64,000 nucleotides of DNA from G963674665 sp964609625 (GCA_964609625.1 CAZSRS010000012.1:35937-99936); one strand, 5' to 3'; shown: positions 1 to 9,137, numbered from the stretch's first letter. A program made the numbers and translations. The notes: generated by a model not told the origin, from the letters alone.

Positions 1-663
1 CATGATCTGGTAGATGTCCAGCCGCAGGGTTTCCTCCCCCTCCTGCGCGTGGTCGCGGATCAGGATACCATTTTCGTATCGTTGCAGTCCTCTGACGTCG
101 AGGACCACCCCCTGGCGCATGATCTCCAGAATCCAGGGAATCACGCGGATGATCACCAGGTTTTGGATTTCGTTGTTGCGCAGTAGGGTGAAGGTCTGGC
201 TGTTGATGTCCGCGTTGAGGTATTCCGCGACCTGCCAGCGAACCTGGTCCATCTGGATCATGCGGGCCATGTTCATCTGGCTGAAGATCTTGCCCACGTG
301 GTTTTCGATGTTCGCGGCTTTGTTCAGGGAGAGGTCGAAGATGGGAGGCTGCTTGCGGGCGACTTCTTCTCGTTTGTCCCGTGTGGATTCCTTTTCCTCC
401 ACGAGCAGGTCCCGGGGGGCGGTGATATCCTGGGTAGCCACTTCTCCGGCAGTGAAGACCAGGATTTCGGGCTCCAGCCGCAGCCCGGCGAGCGCGCTGC
501 AAACCAGCAGCACCAGCAGCAGATAGCGGATGCCTGCCTGCGATTGCTGAGCAAAGGGCTTTGCCGGGGCCAAGGATGCGGCCGCGGACTGCTTCCTGCC
601 TCCGGAGGGCTGCTGTTTCTTGCCGCCATTGGGCTTCTTAGCGGGCTTGTTCGTTTTGCTCAT
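1..663 (-). CDS. 7TM-HD phosphohydrolase, PgpH/YqfF-like (N-terminal part only)
   Basis: The reading frame is open from an ATG at 663 down to the window edge, so about 220 N-terminal residues are visible and the rest is cut off. It starts with a basic, Lys/Gln-rich cytoplasmic tail, then one hydrophobic segment (YLLLVLLVCSALAGL, about residues 47-61), then a soluble extracytoplasmic region with ATQDITAPRDLLVEEKE. That layout is the 7TMR-HDED sensor part of the PgpH family, whose C-terminal HD domain hydrolyses c-di-AMP in Firmicutes. The catalytic HD part lies outside the window, so activity cannot be judged. The start overlaps the 3' end of phoH by 26 nt, implying translational coupling. A phoH-pgpH-ybeY order is common in bacteria. 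Confidence 0.8.
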   Translation of the reverse strand, partial: MSKTNKPAKKPNGGKKQQPSGGRKQSAAASLAPAKPFAQQSQAGIRYLLLVLLVCSALAGLRLEPEILVFTAGEVATQDITAPRDLLVEEKESTRDKREEVARKQPPIFDLSLNKAANIENHVGKIFSQMNMARMIQMDQVRWQVAEYLNADINSQTFTLLRNNEIQNLVIIRVIPWILEIMRQGVVLDVRGLQRYENGILIRDHAQEGEETLRLDIYQIM

Positions 664-1666
664 AGGCATGTACGATCCGTTGCACCAGGGAGTGTCGAAT
701 CACGTCATGTTCGTGAAAATGGATGAACCGCAAGCCCTGCACGCCCTCGAGGATGCGCTCTGCCTGCACCAGGCCGGAGCGCTCTCCCGGACTGGCGTAG
801 AGGTCACGCCCCCGGCGTTGTGCCTGGGTGGGCAGGTCGATTTGTGTCACATCTCCGGTGATCACGGCCTTGGACCCGAAGCCGAGACGGGTGAGCAACA
901 TCTTCATTTGCTCGGGGGTCGTGTTCTGGGCCTCATCCAGGATGATGAACGAGTCGTTGAGGGTGCGGCCGCGCATGAAGGCCAGCGGTGCCACTTCGAT
1001 GACGCCGCTTTCCATCATTTCTGAGACCTTGCGGAATTCGAGCATGTCGTGCAGGGCATCGTAGAGAGGGCGCAGATAGGGATTCACCTTTTCCACCAGG
1101 TCGCCGGGCAGGAATCCGAGCTTTTCTCCGGCTTCCACCGCCGGTCGCGTGAGCACCAAGCGTTTGACGCGACGTGCAAGCAGATGGGAGAGGGCCATGG
1201 CCACTGCCAAGTAGGTCTTGCCGGTGCCGGCGGGGCCGATGCCAAAGACCATGTCGTTGTCCCGGATGGCCTGGACGTATTCGCGCTGGCTCAGGGTCTT
1301 GGGAGCGATGTTGCGCTTGAGAGCGGTGGAGGAAAAGACCACGTCCTCGAAGAAATTCTTCAACTGGGCGCCGGGTTCCCTGGAGAGGATGTTCAGGGCG
1401 TGGTTCAGATCGTTTTTGTGCAGACAGTGCCCCTCCTTGAGCAACCCGTAGGCCTGGACCAGGAGATTGGCCACCAAGTCCAGCATGGATTGGTCCTCGG
1501 AGCGCAGGGTCAGAGTGGAGCCACGGCTCTGGATGTCCACGCTGCTCTTCTCCGCAAGCACGTGCAGGTGGGCGTTGCCTGGGCCGAAAAGATCCCTGGC
1601 GAGCGCCGCGTCATCGAATTCAAGGATGCGTTGCTGGACCGCGAACTCGGTCATTTCTTCTCGCAT
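638..1666 (-). CDS. phoH: PhoH-like ATPase
   Basis: This is a 342-residue cytoplasmic P-loop ATPase of the PhoH/YbeZ family, proteins tied to RNA metabolism and ribosome-associated YbeY. The Walker A motif GPAGTGKTYLAVAMA and the Walker B motif FIILDEAQN are both intact. The stretch before Walker A (FGIGPAGTGKT) and the later VITGDVTQIDLP motif are typical of the family. The N-terminal 110 residues form the KH-like/PhoH N region. Two ATG codons, at 1666 and 1654, could serve as starts and neither has a strong Shine-Dalgarno (SD) sequence. It is followed directly by the PgpH-like gene with overlapping ends. Length is normal for the family. Confidence 0.93.
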   Translation of the reverse strand: MREEMTEFAVQQRILEFDDAALARDLFGPGNAHLHVLAEKSSVDIQSRGSTLTLRSEDQSMLDLVANLLVQAYGLLKEGHCLHKNDLNHALNILSREPGAQLKNFFEDVVFSSTALKRNIAPKTLSQREYVQAIRDNDMVFGIGPAGTGKTYLAVAMALSHLLARRVKRLVLTRPAVEAGEKLGFLPGDLVEKVNPYLRPLYDALHDMLEFRKVSEMMESGVIEVAPLAFMRGRTLNDSFIILDEAQNTTPEQMKMLLTRLGFGSKAVITGDVTQIDLPTQAQRRGRDLYASPGERSGLVQAERILEGVQGLRFIHFHEHDVIRHSLVQRIVHAYEQNEQAR

Positions 1667-1960
1667 GCTTTGCCCGACATGTCCTGAGAGTGCAGCGGCT
1701 CATTTCGCTTTCTGATCCGCAAACCAGCCTCGCGACATTGCCTGGCCGGAGCAGCCTCGAAGGCGTCACGCACATTCGTGCCGCAGGGGATCAGAGGACA
1801 TGAAGAAAGGCGCCCAAGGCGGGCGCGTGAGCGGTACACTCCCTGGTTTGCTAATCCGGCCCGTCTGGCTGCGGGTTTGTGCTCCATATGGATGCCTTCT
1901 CCAGTGTAATACAGTTGCCCTGGATGTCAAAGTCAAATCCCCGGTGATGGGCGGAAAACT
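1667..1960. other. Intergenic region between phoH and the NFACT gene, no gene recognised
   Basis: About 290 bases lie upstream of phoH and downstream of the NFACT gene (both on the minus strand). Short open frames occur on both strands but lack SD sequences or recognisable products. No convincing intrinsic terminator or tRNA was found. A tRNA-like anticodon arm at 1843-1859 was considered and rejected. Confidence 0.5.
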
Positions 1961-3496
1961 TCACTCCACCCGGAGGGCTTCCTCCAGGTGGGGGTCGAGT
2001 TCCACCAGAAAGGACTCCATGACTTTGTCCACGGCGACCCGACCCAATTCGGCGCCCTTGATCTTGCGCACGTCCTTGACCAGGGCGCAGATCACCGCAG
2101 CCTTGCCGTCCATGGCCTGCCAGCCCTTGAGTCCGGCGAGAACCGCTGCCTCCAGCAGGCTTTGGCGGGGCGGTTCCTGCTTGGGGTGGTCGCGCTTGAG
2201 CACCAAGTGCGCGCCGGGACCGCCCTGGGCGTGGAACCAGATGTCGTAGGGGCTGGCCGCCAGACTGAGCAGCTTGTGGTTGGCCTCTTTGTTGCGCCCC
2301 CGCAGGAGCAGAAAGCCGTCAGAGGTGCGGAAGCGCTGTACGGCGAGTCCCCGTGCGTTCTTGTTCTTGGGTGCGGGCAGCGGAGGGCGTTGCGGTGTCT
2401 TTCCCTGTCGTGGCGGAGGAGCGGTCTTGCCCTGGCGCAGGCCGTCGAGTTCCTGCTGGAGCAGACCGTGTCTTGCTGACAGCAGTGGAATGCCGCGCTC
2501 ACCCTTGGCTGCCAGCCGGAAAAAACGTTCCATGTTTTCTTGAATACCGCGTGCGGGATCGAGGTCGATGCGGATTTCTTCCCCATCGAGCAGGGGCAGT
2601 GTGAGCTGGTGGCGCTTCTGCTTCGCGTCCAGGGCATACAGGTGGGCCTGAATGGCCAGGGCCTTGTTCCGCAGGAGGCGGAGTTCCTCCATGCGCTGGA
2701 GTTCCTGCTCCACCTTGGCCAGACCGCGCTTCAGGCGTTTCACGGCGGCCTTGCGCGCGGCGCGTTGCTCGGCGTCCTCGGCAAGGGAAAGCTGGGAGAA
2801 CACGGCCACCTGTCCGGCAAGGCCCCCGGCTTCGACAGCCGATGTAAAACTGCGCTCTTCCAGTCCGTCGCGCAGAGACTCCGGCAGTCTCCATGGTAGC
2901 GCTTCGGCTTCGCTCTGCCCCTCGTGTTCCCGCAGGTAGATCCAGTATTTCAGGCAGTCGCCCCTGTGCAGGGCGAGATGGAGTTCCTCGGCTGCCTGTG
3001 CCGGGAGGGCTGCCAGGGTGCGGCGAAGCACCGGGGAGATGTAAGGGTGAGAGCGCCAGATGTCATCGTCCTGGACGATGTCTCGCCAATCGAGGCAGGG
3101 CGGTTCCTGTCCAAAGTCTGGATCGAGTACGTCGATGAGTTTCGAGCCTGTGCGCAGGCAGAGAAGCAGGTGTCCGCCCTCGGTGCCCGAAAGGCTCCAG
3201 GCCATGCGGCGGGTCGGCCAGTCAAGGGAAGGTTCCAGCAGTCGTCGTCCCACCAGGCGTTTGCGCAACCACATGATATCGGCTTCGGGCGTGGCGGGAT
3301 TGGGTGGTTTTTCGTCGGAGAGGAAAAGCAGGGGGTTCTTGTTGCCGTGGCGCAGGAGCAAATATCTGCCGCCTTCTGCATTGCCAAGGTCAAAGGTCAG
3401 CACATTGGGGCCGGGGCCGAAGACCTTCTGGATGCGCCTGCCGCGCAGAAGCGGGGCAAGCTCCCTTGTCAGGCAGCGGAAGAAATGGGAATCCAT
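1961..3496 (-). CDS. NFACT family protein (RqcH/FbpA-like)
   Basis: A 511-residue protein of the NFACT family (bacterial RqcH/Rqc2, formerly fibronectin-binding FbpA), which binds split 50S subunits and can add alanine tails to stalled nascent chains. The N-terminal NFACT-N domain starts MDSHFFRCLTRELAPLL. A helical/coiled-coil middle runs from about residue 230 to 340. The C-terminal NFACT-R (DUF814) domain contains LLLRGRNKEANHKL and the hallmark DIWFHAQGGPGAHLVL. The open frame extends to a TTG at 3502, but the ATG at 3496 is the more likely start. It lies alone between phoH and dksA. The role in ribosome rescue is inferred from the family. Confidence 0.88.
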   Translation of the reverse strand: MDSHFFRCLTRELAPLLRGRRIQKVFGPGPNVLTFDLGNAEGGRYLLLRHGNKNPLLFLSDEKPPNPATPEADIMWLRKRLVGRRLLEPSLDWPTRRMAWSLSGTEGGHLLLCLRTGSKLIDVLDPDFGQEPPCLDWRDIVQDDDIWRSHPYISPVLRRTLAALPAQAAEELHLALHRGDCLKYWIYLREHEGQSEAEALPWRLPESLRDGLEERSFTSAVEAGGLAGQVAVFSQLSLAEDAEQRAARKAAVKRLKRGLAKVEQELQRMEELRLLRNKALAIQAHLYALDAKQKRHQLTLPLLDGEEIRIDLDPARGIQENMERFFRLAAKGERGIPLLSARHGLLQQELDGLRQGKTAPPPRQGKTPQRPPLPAPKNKNARGLAVQRFRTSDGFLLLRGRNKEANHKLLSLAASPYDIWFHAQGGPGAHLVLKRDHPKQEPPRQSLLEAAVLAGLKGWQAMDGKAAVICALVKDVRKIKGAELGRVAVDKVMESFLVELDPHLEEALRVE

Positions 3497-3773
3497 GGTC
3501 AATGGTCCGAATTGGGCCGCGGTATGGAACGAGCAGCGTTGGGAGCTTGGCGCACTTCATGCCAAAATGGAATCACAACATGTCCCGAGTTGTGATTACC
3601 GCGGTCTGGTGAAAAAGCGTTTTCGTCAGGCCTTAGGTGGCCTTCGCTCGTTGCGGGACATCCTGCCGCGCTATACATGGTTGCGCTTTTCGAGGGCAAC
3701 TCGGTATCAACCGTCTCTCCGGGGCTGATTTGCATGTGTTGCCGCGTAATCCCGCGGCACATGTATCCTCCGC

Positions 3774-3807
3774 AAGAAGAAAACGTATCGGGACCGCGAG
3801 AGTCCCG
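3774..3807 (-). terminator. Probable intrinsic terminator of dksA
   Basis: On the minus strand, 53 nt after the dksA stop, a 6-bp GC-rich stem (CGGGAC, 7-nt loop, GTCCCG) is followed by ATACGTTTTCTTCTT. The U-tract is interrupted, so it may be only partly efficient. The rest of 3503-3859 holds no recognisable gene; a second hairpin with GCCGCG/CGCGGC arms lies near 3740-3762 without a U-tract. Confidence 0.5.
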
Positions 3808-3859
3808 TCATGAATCCATTGCATCGACTGGTGCGGCGAGTGGTCCGCGGGTGGAGGTT

Positions 3860-4222
3860 CTAGTCGCCGCGCAGGTTCTCCTCTTCCTCTTGCTTGCTCT
3901 TGCAATGGATGCAGAGTTTCGTGACTGGCCGAGCCTTGAGTCGCGGGATGCTGATCTCTTCACCGCACTCCTCGCAGATGCCGTATGTCCCATCTTCCAG
4001 ACGTTGCAGTGCGTTTTGGATCTTTTTGATGAGTTTGCGCTCCCTGTCACGCAGGCGCAGAATAAAAGCCCGGTCCGACTCCATGGTGGCGCGGTCGGCT
4101 GGATCGGCGAATACCTCCATGGTATCGGTCATGTCTTCGATGGTTGCATCGCTCTTTTGCAGCACCTCATCGAGCATGGAGGTCAACAACTCTCGAAAAG
4201 CATCGGTGTCCTTCTGCTCCAT
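3860..4222 (-). CDS. dksA: DksA/TraR family zinc-finger transcription factor
   Basis: A 120-residue DksA-type regulator that enters the RNA polymerase secondary channel and works with ppGpp. The N-terminal half is a long charged coiled coil (about residues 5-85). The globular end carries the zinc finger CEEC and, 17 residues later, CIHC, followed by a C-terminal helix. The motif DGTYGICEECGEEI is a family signature. Length is somewhat below E. coli DksA. The start has a strong SD (GAGGAGGG) 5 nt upstream. The transcript appears monocistronic, ending at the hairpin near 3.8 kb. Confidence 0.92.
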   Translation of the reverse strand: MEQKDTDAFRELLTSMLDEVLQKSDATIEDMTDTMEVFADPADRATMESDRAFILRLRDRERKLIKKIQNALQRLEDGTYGICEECGEEISIPRLKARPVTKLCIHCKSKQEEEENLRGD

Positions 4223-4389
4223 GAATCCCTCCTCACTGGTGAGCCGAACTGACAGCGGTCTTCTTTCAGTTCTTGAAGAGAGCTTTCATAGTACACATCC
4301 TCTGCAAAAGTAAAGGGAAACTATTTTTTTGAAAATCGACAGGTTATAGGGCGCGGATAGGATTGCAACCATTCCGCCGCGGGCGTAAT

Positions 4390-5214
4390 ATGCAAACCAT
4401 GAACACAATAGCAATGCATGATGTCGTAGCCGCCATTCACAATGATCTGGTCAACCTCCCTGACGCCGGCATCGAGCATATCGACCTTGGTTCACATCTT
4501 GCCGCTGTACACGCGGGCAGGGCGGGCCTGGCCTCCCGGGTGGACGCCGGTCATGGGCAGGGGTGCTCCAGAAGCCTGGAAGTCTTGGCCGGGACCTTGA
4601 GCGCCGCATATCTAGCTCGGCTGCTCTGCACCGCGGACAGGATTCCGGGACTCGAGGTGTACGATCCCCTGTTGGTGAATACCCTGGCCTTGGCCGCGGC
4701 CAACGCCTTGCTGCCGATTCCCGCTCTGTACGAAGCCAACGGAGATCCCGCCAAGCTGCCGCCCGGTTACAGCACCAAAAAGGGGCAAGACTTGTTGCGC
4801 GAATTGGGCAGGGAGCGCAATGTTGCGGTGGTGGGGCATTTTCCCTTCGTGGAGCGCATGGCCAGGGAGTTCGCCCGGTTTTGGGTGCTGGAAAAGCGGC
4901 CCAGGCCCGGCGACCTGGACGCGGACCAAGCCTCCAGGGTCCTGCCCCTGGCAGACGTGGTGGCCATCACCTCCACATCCATCAGCAATGGCACCCTGGC
5001 AGGATTGCTGCGGTTCTGCCGCCCGGACACTTTTGTCCTCTTGCTCGGTCCGAGCACGCCCTTTGCCCCGACACTGTTCGATCTGGGCATAAACGCGTTG
5101 GCCGGGGCCGTGGTACTGGCTCCGGAAGCGGCGCGCCATGGGGTGCTCCAGGGAAATCCCTTCAAGAAATTGGACGGCGTCTGCGGCGTCATTCTGCATA
5201 AGAACGGCGGATGA
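4390..5214 (+). CDS. DUF364/DUF4213 protein (putative heavy-metal chelation domain)
   Basis: A cytoplasmic protein of about 274 residues, with an N-terminal DUF4213 region and a Rossmann-like DUF364 domain. Supporting stretches are VAVVGHFPFVERMA, the aspartate-containing ADVVAITSTSISNGTL and FVLLLGPSTPFAPTLFDLGI, which are typical of the family. A related protein structure gave the name 'putative heavy-metal chelation', but no reaction is established. The frame opens at a TTG at 4363. ATG codons at 4390 and 4399 are more likely starts, though none has a clear SD. It is the only plus-strand gene in the first 8 kb and has no obvious partner. Confidence 0.75.
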   Translation: MQTMNTIAMHDVVAAIHNDLVNLPDAGIEHIDLGSHLAAVHAGRAGLASRVDAGHGQGCSRSLEVLAGTLSAAYLARLLCTADRIPGLEVYDPLLVNTLALAAANALLPIPALYEANGDPAKLPPGYSTKKGQDLLRELGRERNVAVVGHFPFVERMAREFARFWVLEKRPRPGDLDADQASRVLPLADVVAITSTSISNGTLAGLLRFCRPDTFVLLLGPSTPFAPTLFDLGINALAGAVVLAPEAARHGVLQGNPFKKLDGVCGVILHKNGG

Positions 5215-5295
5215 GCCTTCATATCTACGCGGGCTTCGCTCGCAAAACGGCGTTCTGCCGCGCGATATCCCGTTGCCTTTTTCTTCAACCTGGTA

Positions 5296-5802
5296 TCAGG
5301 GCAGAAAACGCTTCAGCAGTATTTCTCCGTACATGGGATGTGCGGAAATCCACCAGGACAGATCATTGTGGGCGAAGGTGTAGTGTACCTGCCCCATGCC
5401 GGTGAATTCGTGCACCACGCAACAGGGTGTTTCCCTGCTCGTGTAGTCGCGGAACGGTGATCCTTCAGTTGCGAGCATCTTTTCCACCATGTCCCGCATC
5501 TGTCGTTGATTTTCCTGTTCCGAGGAGGCACGGGAGATCCAAACCATGTCCGGCTTGCCAGGCCCGCCGGCATAGGTGGCGATGGCGGCGTCCTCAAGGG
5601 GGATTGCCTTGCCGTGCAGTTCGCCGATATTCTCGATGGCTGTCGTTCCTTCGAGCAGTTCGACGCGTCTGAGTCCGCCGATTGCTTCAGGGAACATGGT
5701 GGTGAGGGAGCCAGGGGGTGTTTCCCCTGCCGTGGCCTGGACGAGCCAGAGGCTCGCAAGCAGCGGCGCGAGGGTCGCAATCAGTATTCCGCGTGGGCGC
5801 AT
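5296..5802 (-). CDS. Secreted protein of unknown function
   Basis: 168 residues with a clear signal peptide (MRPRGILIATLAPLLASLWL, cleavage probably after QATA). The mature part has no family I can name. Visible features are adjacent cysteines (TPCCVVHEF), a C-terminal aromatic cluster (DLSWWISAHPMYGE) and no membrane segment after the signal. It is expected to be periplasmic. It lies 49 nt downstream of the orphan binding-protein gene on the same strand and could be co-transcribed with it. A ligand-modifying or accessory role for that protein is only a guess. Confidence 0.7.
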   Translation of the reverse strand: MRPRGILIATLAPLLASLWLVQATAGETPPGSLTTMFPEAIGGLRRVELLEGTTAIENIGELHGKAIPLEDAAIATYAGGPGKPDMVWISRASSEQENQRQMRDMVEKMLATEGSPFRDYTSRETPCCVVHEFTGMGQVHYTFAHNDLSWWISAHPMYGEILLKRFLP

Positions 5803-5851
5803 GGCGATGTTCTTTTAGATTTGGATTACATGCTGTGGTTCATGTCTTCAG

Positions 5852-6922
5852 TCAATAATCGTAGCGCAGGTCGTTGACCACGGGCACGCCCCTTGCCAAG
5901 TCTTCGGCGCTTTGCCGGAAATCCATGGAGGGCAGGCCGTCGGGGTAGGCGTTCTCGAACCGCCGCAGGGAGTCCGGGGTCACGGGGAGCAGGGCGTACG
6001 ACTGCACCGGCTCGATCTCCGTTGCGGGCAGTCCCTGCAGGTGGGCGTGGAGCAGGGTCAAGGCATACCCACCCGAAAGCCAGCCCCCACCGATGTCAAA
6101 GGCCACGCGCCCGATATTCATGGGGTAGATGTTTTCCGGCAGCAGATCCATGGCAACGATGTCCAGGCCGCGCTTCTGCTGGCTGGTGACCGCCTGCGCG
6201 GCCAGGGCCGCGAAGCCGTCGCCGCACCACAGTGCCCCGGCGTCGGGGTGTTGCGGCAGGAGCGAGGCCAGGTCCTTGCTCCAGGATTCCTTGGGCAGGA
6301 TGCCCAGAAGTCGGGCGTTGCTGTCGGCGGTGAAGGCTTTTTCAAGTCCCAGCAGGCGGTTGGCGGCACCAGGCGCAGTGGTCGCGGGCGCGAGGGCCAG
6401 GATACCGCGCTTGCCGTCGGCACCGGGGCGAGCGGTCTCGAGGGCAGCCACCGCGGCCTGCCTGCCGGCGTCCACGTAGTCCGGCCCCACCCAGGCCAGG
6501 CAGGGGCGACTGCCGCCGCGCATGGCCGCCTCCATGTCAGGCAGCAAGGGTTCGAGGGTCAGGACCACGGGGATGTTCTTTTCTTTGGCTGCCTGGAGAA
6601 TCAGCTCGAGGGATTGTTTTTGTTCCAGGGGGGAGCCCAGCGGCGTGAGCACCAGGGCGTCCACACCGATGTCCAGCAGGCCCAGGGCATGCCCCCTGAG
6701 CCCGAGGGGTTCGGCATGGGCGTCGCGCTCCAGGAGTTGGATTTCCAGTTGCTTGGCGCCGCGCTCCATGAAGGCCAGGTATCTGATCCAGAATTCCTCC
6801 TGCATCCTGGGCACGACCACGCCGATGCGCGGCGCGGCCATGGCGTTTGTTGCCAGAAGCAGCAGGAGTGTGATGAAGGTGGCGCGGAAGCTCCAGCCTC
6901 GTGGGTTTGGGTGGGGGCTCAT
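5852..6922 (-). CDS. Periplasmic sugar-type (type I) substrate-binding protein, orphan
   Basis: A 356-residue exported protein of the type I periplasmic binding fold (Peripla_BP_4, TorT/ribose-binding-like). The ATG at 6922 begins a signal peptide ending LLLLATNAMA. The mature protein opens APRIGVVVPRMQEEFWIRYLAFMERGAKQL, with the GVDALVLTPLGS and ALWCGDGFAALAAQAV segments expected for this fold. No ABC permease or ATPase gene is nearby, so it may be a sensor partner rather than a transporter component. Upstream and overlapping in direction is the GT4 gene (stop at 6966); downstream is the secreted unknown. The longer frame from 6979 would mask the signal peptide. Confidence 0.8.
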   Translation of the reverse strand: MSPHPNPRGWSFRATFITLLLLLATNAMAAPRIGVVVPRMQEEFWIRYLAFMERGAKQLEIQLLERDAHAEPLGLRGHALGLLDIGVDALVLTPLGSPLEQKQSLELILQAAKEKNIPVVLTLEPLLPDMEAAMRGGSRPCLAWVGPDYVDAGRQAAVAALETARPGADGKRGILALAPATTAPGAANRLLGLEKAFTADSNARLLGILPKESWSKDLASLLPQHPDAGALWCGDGFAALAAQAVTSQQKRGLDIVAMDLLPENIYPMNIGRVAFDIGGGWLSGGYALTLLHAHLQGLPATEIEPVQSYALLPVTPDSLRRFENAYPDGLPSMDFRQSAEDLARGVPVVNDLRYDY

Positions 6923-6965
6923 GAGTCCGATGATACCCGGGGGGCACGGTGAAGGCAACTTGATA

Positions 6966-8066
6966 TCAAACCCGTTCAAGAGAAGCTTCGATGATCCGCT
7001 CGAAGGCGCGGGTCATGGCCTGGAACGAATAGCCCTCCACCTTTTTCCTGCCGGCCAGCCCCATGGCCAAACGCAGGGCATGATCGCCCAGGAGCCGGTC
7101 AAGGGCCATGGCCATGGCCTGGGGATCCTGGGGCGGAACCAGCAGTCCCGTGACGCCGTGTTCCACCAGCTCCTTGACGCCCCCCACGTCCGTGGACACA
7201 ACGGGGAGCCACGCGGCCATGGCTTCGAGGAGCACGTTGGGCAGGGCTTCGCGAACAGAGGACAATGCAAAGACATCCGCCAAGCCCAGGGCGCCCGGCA
7301 CGTCCAGTTGCGCGGGTTCGACGCTCACGCGTGTTGCCCGCGCTCCCAACAATTCATGGGTAAGGGCACGCACCTGCTCCCTGGTGGAGCCGTCGCCGAG
7401 CATGCGCAGGGTGGCTGTGGGGTGCTTGTCGGCGATCATGGCGAATGCGCGTACCAGCGTGGGTTGGTCCTTGGCCTCGCAGAAACGCGCCAGGCAGAGG
7501 ATACGCGGTCCGGTGTTCCCGGTGCGTCGCTGCCTGATGTCCCTGGTCTGGTTGAAACAGTCCAGGTCCACGCCGTTGGGCACCACACTGACGCGTTCCG
7601 CCGGGACCTTGCAGCGCTCCAGCATGGAGTGGCGCAGGGCGTTGCTGTTGGTCACGATGTGTCTGGCCAGGGGCCAGAGCAGGCGTTCGTGTTGGCGGAA
7701 CTCGGCGCCACCGCCTCGGCAGGAGCCGACAACGGCTGGGACTTTGGCCAACCTACCGATGATGCGGCCCCAGATGTTGGGAACCACGGTCATGGGCATG
7801 AGCACGTCCGGCCGCTCCGAGCGCAGAAGCCGCCACAACCCGAGCAGGCAGGCCGGCCCAACGTGACGCCCCTTGTTCAGGAAACGCACGGGGATGCCCC
7901 AGGCATGGGCAAGGGGAGCGAAGTCGTCACCGGGGAGCATGGTCCAGAGTTGGACGTCGAAGCGCCCGGGATCCATGCGCCGCAGCAGTTCCAGGGCTTG
8001 GCGCTGGGTACCGCCAAAAAGCAGGTCTTGCAGCAGGGCTACAACCTTGAGGCGTTTTCCTGTCAA
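6966..8066 (-). CDS. GT4-family glycosyltransferase
   Basis: A cytoplasmic GT-B fold glycosyltransferase of about 366 residues. The N-terminal acceptor domain begins KVVALLQDLLFGGTQRQALE. The C-terminal donor domain has the ILCLARFCEAKDQPTLVRAF loop and the GT4 signature EALPNVLLEAMAAWLPVVST, including the conserved E-x7-E. The frame is open to a GTG at 8186, but that would place the start 19 nt from the divergent gene. The TTG at 8066, preceded by AGGTGG, leaves room for promoters and matches the family N-terminus. The neighbouring polysaccharide deacetylase suggests a surface-glycan role. Donor and acceptor sugars are unknown. Confidence 0.85.
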   Translation of the reverse strand: MTGKRLKVVALLQDLLFGGTQRQALELLRRMDPGRFDVQLWTMLPGDDFAPLAHAWGIPVRFLNKGRHVGPACLLGLWRLLRSERPDVLMPMTVVPNIWGRIIGRLAKVPAVVGSCRGGGAEFRQHERLLWPLARHIVTNSNALRHSMLERCKVPAERVSVVPNGVDLDCFNQTRDIRQRRTGNTGPRILCLARFCEAKDQPTLVRAFAMIADKHPTATLRMLGDGSTREQVRALTHELLGARATRVSVEPAQLDVPGALGLADVFALSSVREALPNVLLEAMAAWLPVVSTDVGGVKELVEHGVTGLLVPPQDPQAMAMALDRLLGDHALRLAMGLAGRKKVEGYSFQAMTRAFERIIEASLERV

Positions 8067-8204
8067 TCCATCCACCTGTGCCGGGCCGCGGCCACACTGC
8101 AAGGCGGGGTCCGGTCGGCTTGAATCGCCAAGAAGTACTTGACTTTTTGGGCCAAGTAAAGTTGTACAACGATACATGGCATTCACGCTTCACAGGACAA
8201 CTGC

Positions 8205-9137
8205 ATGGTATATTTAGTAATTTCCATCGATGTCGAAGAGGAGGGACTCTTTACCGGAGCCTACCCCCGCTCCCCCACGGTGGAGAACTTGCGCCACCTT
8301 GACAAGCTCGACTTTCTGTACCGGGAGTTCGGGCTGCCCTTGACCCTGCTCACTGCCTATCCCGTGGCCATGGACCCCTTTTGTCGCGATGTGCTGCGGC
8401 GCTGGCGCGATGAACGCGGGGCTGAAATCGGCGCCCACCTGCATCACTGGAATACGCCCCCCGTGGTGGAGTTGGGCCTGCCCGATCCCGTGCCCTCGGA
8501 CAAGGTGCCCCTGGAGTTGTTGAGGGAGAAATTCTCCAATCTTGTGCAGGCCATAGAAGTCAAGCTTGGGGTGAAGCCAGCCTCCTTCCGCATGGGGCGT
8601 TGGGATTTCGGCAGACAGGTTGAGGCGTTGCTGCCGGAGTTCGGCTTCAGCGTGGACAGCAGCGTCGCGCCCCTGCGCCATGGTCCCAAGGGGGCGGACC
8701 GTTTCCTCTCCCCTGTGGATCCCTACTGGCTGCCGAACGCCGACCCCAAGGTCCTCGAAGTGCCCATCACGGTGTTGCCGTTGTGGCGTCCCCTGCCACG
8801 TATGGCACATGCCGCTGCTTCACTCCTCCCGGAAGGTGGGCGCGGGCAGTTCCTCGCCAGGTTCAAGGCCGTCGCGGCGACGGGCATCCAGCCGGTCTGG
8901 TTCCCGCTGTTTTCCATGAACACGGCGGCCCGGTTGCATCTCCGCAGAGGAGGGTGTGTGTTGTGTATGTTCTTCCATTCCTCGGAACTCATGCCGGGGC
9001 AGAGTCCGCATTTTCCGGACGAGGCCGCGGTGCGGGTCATGTTGGACAAGATCAGGAGCTTTGTGCGGCAGCTGCGATCAATCACCGAGGTCCGAGGGGC
9101 TACCCTTTCCCAACTGCCGGGATTGCTGGCAACATGA
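8205..9137 (+). CDS. Polysaccharide deacetylase family protein (NodB-like)
   Basis: 310 residues, no signal peptide. The start MVYLVISIDVEEEG carries the catalytic-base Asp and metal-ligand Asp of the carbohydrate esterase 4 fold, IGAHLHHWNTPP supplies the H-x3-type metal-binding histidines, and PASFRMGRWDFG corresponds to motif 3 (R-x-G). SD AGGA lies 7 nt before the ATG. Such cytosolic deacetylases often sit in lipopolysaccharide or capsule clusters, consistent with the divergent GT4 gene. The substrate is not visible from sequence. No terminator was recognised before the kinase gene that follows. Confidence 0.8.
   Translation: MVYLVISIDVEEEGLFTGAYPRSPTVENLRHLDKLDFLYREFGLPLTLLTAYPVAMDPFCRDVLRRWRDERGAEIGAHLHHWNTPPVVELGLPDPVPSDKVPLELLREKFSNLVQAIEVKLGVKPASFRMGRWDFGRQVEALLPEFGFSVDSSVAPLRHGPKGADRFLSPVDPYWLPNADPKVLEVPITVLPLWRPLPRMAHAAASLLPEGGRGQFLARFKAVAATGIQPVWFPLFSMNTAARLHLRRGGCVLCMFFHSSELMPGQSPHFPDEAAVRVMLDKIRSFVRQLRSITEVRGATLSQLPGLLAT

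Noticed and set aside
1843..1859. tRNA-Ser-like anticodon arm (loop TTGCTAA)
   Set aside because: One stem pair is T-T, no matching acceptor stem and no GGTTC T-arm at the right distance; taken as chance.
6522..8123. 533-residue plus-strand open frame
   Set aside because: It runs antisense through the binding-protein and GT4 genes, has no SD, a biased His/Gly/Gln-rich composition and no known motif; typical GC-rich shadow frame.
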